Position numbers and translations under genes: made by a program. A DNA stretch of 9,985 nucleotides from CAZADH01 sp964483805 (GTDB taxonomy: Bacteria > Muiribacteriota > Ozemobacteria > Ozemobacterales > Ozemobacteraceae): positions 1-9,985 of the forward strand of contig CAZADH010000232.1 of the NCBI GenBank assembly GCA_964483805.1, written 5' to 3'. Every line of letters begins with the position of its first letter. The first letter of the stretch is position 1. Below, piece by piece: positions 1 to 6,600 of this stretch. The notes under the pieces are model-generated. The model was not told where the DNA came from, did not search any database, and saw nothing but the letters and a program-made list of their open reading frames with translations.

Positions 1-1
1 C

Positions 2-262
2 TCACGCCACCTTCGGTCGCTTTGCCTTTGCTTCTCGAGAAATCAGCGCGCGGACGCTCCCGGGCTCATACAGTTCGATCAACTCTTCAACGATCTTGAC
101 CAACCGCGGAGGAATTCGCATCAAGCGATACTCTGCCTGTTCCTTCCGATACCGCTCGTCTTCCTGCGCCGCCTCTTCATCAGTCTGGTTATCGTAATGA
201 TCGGCGATTGCCTTGATCTCGGCTTCAGTGCAACCTTGCGGAAGATATCGTTTTCTCTTCAT
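2..262 (-). CDS. Putative antitoxin-like small protein (86 aa) paired with the upstream BrnT/DUF4258-like ORF
   Basis: An 86-residue, highly charged protein. It begins MKRKRYLPQG, has an acidic, Glu/Asp-rich middle (residues ~20-45) and ends in a basic tail (REAKAKRPKVA). Residues ~50-65 (MRIPPRLVKIVEELIELYE) look like a short strand followed by an amphipathic helix, which could belong to a small dimeric antitoxin fold, but I cannot assign a named DNA-binding domain. I chose the ATG at 260-262 because a very strong Shine-Dalgarno (AGGAGGAGGG at 270-279 on the minus strand) sits 7 nt upstream. The open frame extends further upstream to 394, but that part is a shadow of the toxin-like gene. The start overlaps the stop of the upstream gene by 4 nt (ATGA), so the two are probably translationally coupled. 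Toxin-first order and tight overlap are what BrnT/BrnA-like pairs show. The antitoxin role is inferred from this context, not from a recognised domain. Confidence 0.6.
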   Translation of the reverse strand: MKRKRYLPQGCTEAEIKAIADHYDNQTDEEAAQEDERYRKEQAEYRLMRIPPRLVKIVEELIELYEPGSVRALISREAKAKRPKVA

Positions 263-477
263 TTCTTGTCCCTCCTCCTGAATGCCTTGAGCGCCTTTCC
301 GGAAAGGTCGTAGGCCGTGATGATGAGGATTTCGCCGGGAAACATGCGGTAGATCATTTCCAGGAATCGATCTCCTTCGGTCTGCCCAATGCATACTCGG
401 GCTTTTCGTTCAGCCGGCCGGTCCTCTTGCCTATTGCGAAAAACTTCCATCGCCTCATCTTCGGTCACACCGTGCAT
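259..477 (-). CDS. Putative BrnT/DUF4258-like toxin, apparently shortened at its N terminus
   Basis: A 72-residue product from the first available ATG. The order of motifs is HGVTEDEAMEVFRN, then an Arg-rich loop, then IGQTEGDRFLEMIY, then a strand IITAYDLSGKALKAFRRR. This matches the compact alpha/beta fold of DUF4258/BrnT-type proteins (RNase-like toxins of type II toxin-antitoxin modules), which is family knowledge. The ATG at 475-477 has no recognisable Shine-Dalgarno. The same frame upstream of it reads CHFIDPETDEPHIW, which looks like the expected family N terminus, but it runs into a stop (TGA, 532-534) without an ATG, GTG or TTG. In the neighbouring frame a GTG at 528-530 reads VVKVV. 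Removing two bases (the GT at about 517-518) would join the two into a plausible start VVKVHFIDPETDEPHIW. The gene may therefore be frameshifted, or may use the internal ATG and make a shortened protein. Its stop overlaps the antitoxin-like gene by 4 nt. Toxic activity is inferred and is doubtful if the N terminus is truly lost. Confidence 0.55.
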   Translation of the reverse strand: MHGVTEDEAMEVFRNRQEDRPAERKARVCIGQTEGDRFLEMIYRMFPGEILIITAYDLSGKALKAFRRRDKK

Positions 478-533
478 CCAGATGTGTGGTTCGTCGGTCT
501 CGGGGTCGATGAAATGACAACCTTCACCACTTC

Positions 534-539
534 AATATA
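534..539 (-). promoter_or_regulatory. Possible -10 element (TATATT) upstream of the toxin/antitoxin-like pair
   Basis: TATATT on the minus strand is a good match to a sigma-70 -10 hexamer. No convincing -35 lies 16-18 bp upstream (the sequence there is GGCGTC). A start about 7 nt downstream would fall near 527 and give a leader of about 50 nt before the ATG at 477. That would fit use of the internal start rather than the upstream GTG. Weak evidence only. Confidence 0.2.
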
Positions 540-559
540 CCGCAGGCAGAATCGGTGAC

Positions 560-591
560 GCCTGCTTCTTTCCGAAAAGTTTGCGTCCCTG
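560..591. repeat. Degenerate 32-bp direct copy of the hairpin segment at 645-676
   Basis: By eye, 25 of 32 positions match 645-676 in the same orientation without gaps, including shared runs TGCTTCT and TGCGTCCC. The two copies are 85 bp apart. This copy keeps the ability to pair at its ends (GACGC at 557-561 with GCGTC at 583-587 on the plus strand) but less strongly than the main hairpin. It may be a duplicated terminator or part of a duplicated gene end. Confidence 0.45.
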
Positions 592-636
592 ATTCCATGC
601 GTGAGCAGTCCAGTAATCCGGTGTTGCGCAAACAGA

Positions 637-677
637 GCGGGGGCGCATGCTTCTCTCGGAAATGCATGCGTCCCCGC
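637..677. terminator. Strong stem-loop just past the stop of the giant lipoprotein gene
   Basis: Two 14-nt arms, GCGGGGGCGCATGC (637-650) and GCATGCGTCCCCGC (664-677), are complementary except at one position and enclose a 13-nt loop. The hairpin lies 11 nt beyond the TAA of the giant gene and is the natural candidate for its transcription terminator. On the minus strand it is followed only by TCTGTTTGCG, a poor U-tract. On the plus strand it is followed by CTTTTT, and the single mismatch becomes a G-U pair. The structure may therefore act in both directions, or mainly against transcription entering from the left. A hairpin shortly after the stop is also typical next to DGR variable regions (see findings). 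Confidence 0.55.
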
Positions 678-688
678 CTTTTTCCAGA

Positions 689-3600
689 TTACGGTCTCGT
701 GGAGCGAAATCCCATGCCGCCGCCGAAATCGTTCGGATGGCTTCCGAGAAACAACATGAACGCCCCTGCCTGGGCCCCGTCCCAATAACCACCGCCCCGA
801 ATGAATGCGCGATCCAGCGGTCCGTAATCCTGGTATATTTTTCCGACGCCTGCTGTTGAATCAAAGGGGTTTGGCCCAAGGGCTGGTATCTTGGGAAGGA
901 TCTTTGCAAGACTGATGCTCGAGTACTCATACCAACTTGACGCCTGGATTCCAGAGTAGGACGTGTTGGCGGCCTGAAACCCGTCAACCCATTGGTTCAG
1001 GTTTCCACCGATGTCCCAGATCTTTGCTCCATTTGTCAGAGTCTTCATTCGGCACTGTTCCGTTCCGACAGAAACTGAGTTTCCTGTTCCCGCATAACCG
1101 TCGGAATCGTCCATCGGAGCCACTTGAGTTGCCGCCGGGGAACTGTCTGAGTGACCACGGAACAGCATGCCGCTGCCCTTGGTTCCGCCGGTCCAGTTGG
1201 CGTTCACGTTGAGGGCGTTGTTGGCGATCGCCAACCATTGGTCCTCGCCGATCAATGACCCACCGGAATTCGTGCAGGCCGTCTTCGCGTCGTTCCAGTT
1301 GATGCTCACCCACGGCGTTGCTCCCGAGATTGAACAGGCGCGCAGAGGGCTTGCCGATTCCTGGGCCGCGACGTACTTCGCGCAGTAGAACGCAGGAACC
1401 CAGGTGCCGTCGGGCAATTGGGTGCGCGGCACCAGGACATACTTCGACGTGGCTGCGCCTTCGGTGAAGGTCACGTCGCTGCCATCCGCGCCTGCGAGGG
1501 TGAAGGAATACTGCGCGGCCGCCGTGTTCGGGTTGCCGGCCATGTCGAAGGCTTTGTTGCCGGCGAGATCAACCGACGGGTTGCCGTTGCCGGTCGGCTC
1601 GAGCGTGAACGAGTAGTGAGCGCCGTCGGTCGACGCGAAGTTGCTAAGCACGCAGTTGGTCGCAGTCAGATCGGACGCATCAAACCCTTCAACCGGTTCG
1701 GTGAAGGTCACCGAGACGGTCACCGCCGCCGCCGTCGTTCGGGTTCCGGTCGGGCCGGAGAACGAAACGCCGGGGCCCGTTACGTCGCCTGCCGGCGGGG
1801 TGGTTGAGGTTGAGCCGCGGGTGCAACGAAACCCGAAGGCGATGCCCGCGGTCCACGGGCCCGTGGTCAGACGCAAGGTGAACGCCCCCGCATTGCCGGC
1901 GTCGCTCCAGTAGCCACTGCGCACGAAGGCGCAGTCCACGCCATTGTCGTTTTCAATCCGGCCAACCCCATTGGCAGCGGCTGTGTAGATCGTCGTGGTG
2001 ATACTGGTGCGGGTGATGGGGTCGCTCGTCTCGATCCAGCCTGATGTAGTATTGCCGGTATACCAGTCGCCGGCGGGCCACTGTTGGTCGACCCACTGAC
2101 AGACGTTGCCGCCGATGTCCCAGATTTTCGCGCCGTTCGAGAGAGTCTTCATGCGGCTTTGCTCTTTGCCTGAGCCGACCGCATTGGCCGCCGAGTTGCC
2201 GGTACCGACGTAGCCGTCCGAATCATCGTTCGGGCTGACAAGTGCATTATTTGGGGTTCCGTCCGAATGGCCTCGGAACAGCATTCCGGTTCCCTTCGTG
2301 CCACTGGTCCAGTTGGCTCCGACGTTCAGGGCATTGTTGGCGATCGCCAACCATCGATCTTCCGTAATCAACGCGCCTCCGGCGTTGGTGCAAGCTGTCT
2401 TGGCCTCGTCCCACATGACCCACACCCACGGGGCGGCGCCGGAAACCGACATGGCTCGGGTTGCGGACTCCTGCGCGGCAACATACTTGGCGCAGTAGAA
2501 GGCGGGCACCCAGGTGTTATCGGGCAATTGGGTTCGTGGCACCAGGACATACTTCGAGGTGGCCGCGCCTTCAGAGAAAAGGACGTCCGCCCCATCCGCC
2601 CCGCTGACTTGATGCACATATTGTGTTGCGGCCGTATTGTTGTTGCCGCCTGCGTCCTGGGCCACGTTCGCCGCGACGTTGACGGTCGGATGACCGTTGC
2701 CGGTGATCGTCAGGTAGAACACGTATTCTGACGCCGACACAGTCGAAAAGTCGCTCAGAATAGCGTTGGCCACCGTGACATCGGCGGACTCAAAGCCGGT
2801 CACATTCTCGCTGAACGTTACCTTGACCCGAATCGGGGTCAGATCATTGGTGGGGTTGGCGCGCGTCGAGCTGATGGTGACGGTCGGGGGCGTCGCATCG
2901 ACCACCCAGGTTTTCGTCACGTCGCTGCCCAGCGGATTGTTGGCGCCGTCTTTAATACCCGATCCCGCAGCCGTGAGGGTCAGCACGTACGTTCCATCGT
3001 TCGAGATCAGCGACGACAGGTCGATCCACCAGTTCGCACCGGTGCCGCCGACTGCGCAGGTTGTCAGTGATACTGGCGTCCCGTTGAGGGTCAGAGCGAA
3101 GTCACCGATATCGATGCCAGTGACAGACTCCGACATGGTCAGGTTCAAGATCCCCGGGAGACCGGTTCGGGGCGAAGAAACCGCGGCAAATGCCCCGGTT
3201 GGTGCGACGTTGTCATACGTCCGGGTCAACTGTGTTGCTGCTGTATTGTTGTTGCCAGCCGCATCCTGAGCCTTGTTCGCAGCGAGGTCAACCGTCACCG
3301 CCCCCTGCCCACTCGGCGTGATGTCGGCGGTCCAGACGCGGTTCGCGGTCACAACCTGGAGGTTGCCGGCGGCACCGTTGCCCACGGTCAGATCGGTCAG
3401 ATCGAAACCCGAGACGTCTTTGCTGAACGTGATCGTAACAGGGATCGGCGACGTGTTCGTCGGGTTCGGCGCGGTGCTCGACAGCGCCACCGTGGGCACC
3501 ACGTTGTCATACGTGCGCGTCAGTTGTGTTGCGACTGTATTGCCGTTGAGTGCCGCATCAGTGGCCGCGGCGGCGGCGACGTCGACGGTGACGGCGCCGG

Positions 3601-6600
3601 GAGCGGTCGGCGTGACGGTCAGGGTCCAGACGCGGTTGGGCGTCGTGTTGGTGAAGGCGCTCTTGGTGCCGTTGGCGACCGCGACGTCGTCGACGTCGAA
3701 GCCGGTTACGTCCTCGTCGAACGTGACGGTCACCGGAATCGCGGCATTGGTCGTGGCCGGCGCGGTGCTCGAGAGGGTCACGGTGGGGCTGGTCCCGACG
3801 CCGGCGCCGGTCGCGGTGCCGCTCTTGGTCGTGCCCATCGCATTGTTCTCGGAACAGCGCACGGTGCTTGCGACCGTGATGGTCACGTCGCCAGCGATCT
3901 TCATCTCGCCGGTGGTCCAGGTCAGGCGATACGTGTTGCCCGAGGTGTTCGCCACACTGTTCGGATGATCGGCCAGCGTGCCCTTGCCGGGGCCCGACAG
4001 CGTGTAGTTCGCCGCGGTCGTGACATCACTTGTCTTCATCGGTTCGTCGAAGGTGACATCGACGTTGCGACCATCGACCACCGCCACCGCGGTCACCTGC
4101 GGCATCTGCGTGTGCATGTCGATCACGTCGCCGATACCATCGCCATCGACGTCGGTCTGGCTGGGGTTGGCCACAAAAGGCGCGTTATCGGAGATATCGG
4201 GCACGCCGTCGCCATCCGAGTCGAGTCCCCACGTCACCGAATTGTCGGTGCTGGTCGAAGGTGCGTTTGCATTGTCGGCCGTGTCGGCGACCTTGCCGGC
4301 GCCGACCTGGCACACCACGGTGCCGTCGCTGCTCATGCCGCTTGCCGCAACCTCGAACGTCGTGCCGTTGTTCGGGGCGACCTCGGTCACCTCAGCCGTC
4401 GTCGGGTTCGCGGTGCCGCTCAGCGTCACCTTGGTCTGGCCGAAACCGGTGACCGGTTCGCTGAACACCACGGTGAAGGCGATCGGACTGGCCACGGTCG
4501 GGTCGGCCTGGCCTGGCTTCTGATTCACGGTCACCGTCGGAGCGACCGTGTCATACGTCGTATTCATCGACCCGGCCGCATTCGCCGTGCCGGCCGCATC
4601 GTGGGCGACGCCTGCGGCGACCGTCACAGACACGGCCCCCTGCCCTGTCGGCGTGATATTGAAAGTGTAAACCCGCGCGTTCGTCGCGGCGAAACCCGAC
4701 AGCGCGCCGTTGGTCACGGTGACGTCAGCCGCCACAAAGTCGGCCACGTCTTTGCCGAAAGTCACGGTCACCGGGATCGGCGACAACTTCGTCGGGTTGC
4801 TCGCCGTGGTCGCGACGGTTACGGTCAGCGCGTTGGTATCGACCGTCAGTTCGTTGGTTGTCGCATCGTTGCCGAGGTTGCCCGCCGCGTCGGTCGCGGC
4901 AACGGTGATGTCGTAGGTGCCGTTGGTCAGCGCATCGTTGACCGCAGTGGTCCAGGTGGTGCCGGTCACGGTCGCCGTGTAGGTGTGGCCGTTCACGGTG
5001 GCCGTCACCGCGGCGCCCGCCTCGACCGTGCCGGTGAGTGTCGGGGTCGTGCTATTGGTGGTAAGTGCCGCGCAGGTCACGGTGGGCGCGACGTTGTCGA
5101 AGATGACGGCGAGCGGTGTCGCCGCAGTGTTGCCGGTGCCGGCCACGTCGTGCGCGGCGTTGGCCGCGAGTTCGACCTTGGCCTCCCCCTGACCGGGGTT
5201 GGTGATATTGCAGGTGTATTGACGCGTGTCGATCGCCGCGAAGTCGGCCTTCGTGCCGTTGGTGACCGTGATGTCGTCGATGGTGAAGTCGGCGACGGCC
5301 TTGGTGAAGACGATCTTCACCGGAATCGGCGCCGTGCGGGTGGGATTGGGCGCGGTCGTCGTCATCGTGACCGCGAGCGCATCGGTGTCGATGATCAACG
5401 CATGGACGCCCGCGTTCGTGCCGACATTGCCGGCGCGGTCGGTGGCGGTAGCCGCGACATCGTGCGTGCCCGCGGGAATCGGGTCACCGCTCGGAATCAC
5501 GGCGGTCCAGGTGGTGCCGGACACGGTGGCGGTGTATTGCTTGCTGCCGACGGTGATGACCACGGCGGCGTTCGCGTCATCCACGGTGCCGGTGAGGGTC
5601 GGTGTGGTGGTATTGGTCGTGAGCGCGCTCACGGTGACGACCGGCGCGGTCGTGTCGATGGTCCAGGTGAAGGTCGTGCCGGCCGACTCGGCCTGCCAGG
5701 TGCCGAGCGCGTTCTTGCCCAGCACCATCAGCGTGTGGACTCCCTCCGTGAGGTCCGTGAGCGAAATCGGCGTGGTCACGGCGGTCTCGGCGCCCCATGC
5801 GCCGTTGTCGAGTTTGTATTTATAGGCAACGACGCCGGTGCCGCCGACGGTGATCGCGGCGGTGGTCGCCTTGGTTGGGCTGGCGGGCGTGCCGCTCAAC
5901 ACGGCGACGCGGGTCGCGGTGTCGACCGTCAGTTCGTTGCTGGTTGCGTCGCGGCCGACGTTGCCGGCCGGGTCGGTGGCGGCGATCTGCACATCGTATT
6001 GACCGTCGGTGAGCGCGTCGGCGTCAGGAATCGTGACGGTCCAGGTGGTGCCGCTGAGCGTCGCGGTGTAGGTTTTCGCGTTCACCGTGACCCGCACCGT
6101 GGCGGTCGGATCATCGATCGTGCCCGTCAGCGTCGGCGTCGTGTCGTTGGTGGTGAGCGCCGCGACGGTGACGACCGGCGCCGTGGTGTCGGCCGGCGGC
6201 GGCGGGGGCGGCGGCGGTGTGACCACGGCGGCCGGCGCGACGGTGGTGAAGGTCCAGGTGTCGGGGGCCGCGAGGGCGTTGCCGCCCCGGTCGAGCACCG
6301 TGGTCGCCACGGTGACGCGCACCAGCGCGCCGGCGGGGAGCCCCGCCGTGGCCGCAAAGGTCAGGGTCTTGCCATCGCCGCCAAGCGTGACCTGCCCGCC
6401 GATGCGGGTGGCGCCGCTGGCCACGGTCACGGTGTCGGTGTTGACCGAGGCCGCAAACAGTGGCTCGCTGAACGTGACCAAGACCGGGCTGTCGGTGGCG
6501 ACGCGTTCGGCTCCCGGCGCGGGCGCGCGCGTGACCACGGTGGGCGGTTCGACATCGCGCTGCGCCGGCCGGTCGATGCCGACCAGCATCGGCAGCGCCA

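Larger units (their letters stand above)
478..688. other. Intergenic stretch between the giant lipoprotein stop and the toxin-like gene
   Basis: This stretch holds no gene I can support; the open frames crossing it are out-of-frame extensions. It contains the likely lost N-terminal coding part of the toxin-like gene (478-530), a small inverted repeat (GCAGGC 542-547 with GCCTGC 560-565), the degenerate copy of a hairpin segment (560-591) and the main hairpin (637-677). The stretch at 606-619 (CAGTCCAGTAATCC) resembles a piece of the 3' end of the giant gene at 815-830 (CAGCGGTCCGTAATCC). It may therefore include a scar of a duplicated and mostly deleted 3' end. Confidence 0.5.

Noticed and set aside
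532..987. A 151-codon minus-strand frame overlapping the end of the giant gene
   Set aside because: It is out of frame with the clear FGE-like domain it overlaps, has no ribosome binding site or recognisable motif, and uses unusual residues (many Arg, Cys, Trp).
1220..2351. The perfect 16-bp palindrome GTTGGCGATCGCCAAC at 1220-1235 and again at 2336-2351
   Set aside because: Both copies lie at the same codons (WLAIANN) of the duplicated FGE-like domains, so the recurrence is explained by the module duplication and coding constraint.
692..2605. The FGE-like domains as active formylglycine-generating (sulfatase-activating) enzymes
   Set aside because: The catalytic cysteine-containing C-terminal motif of true enzymes is not visible, there is no sulfatase gene nearby, and the domains sit at the end of a surface Ig-repeat lipoprotein.
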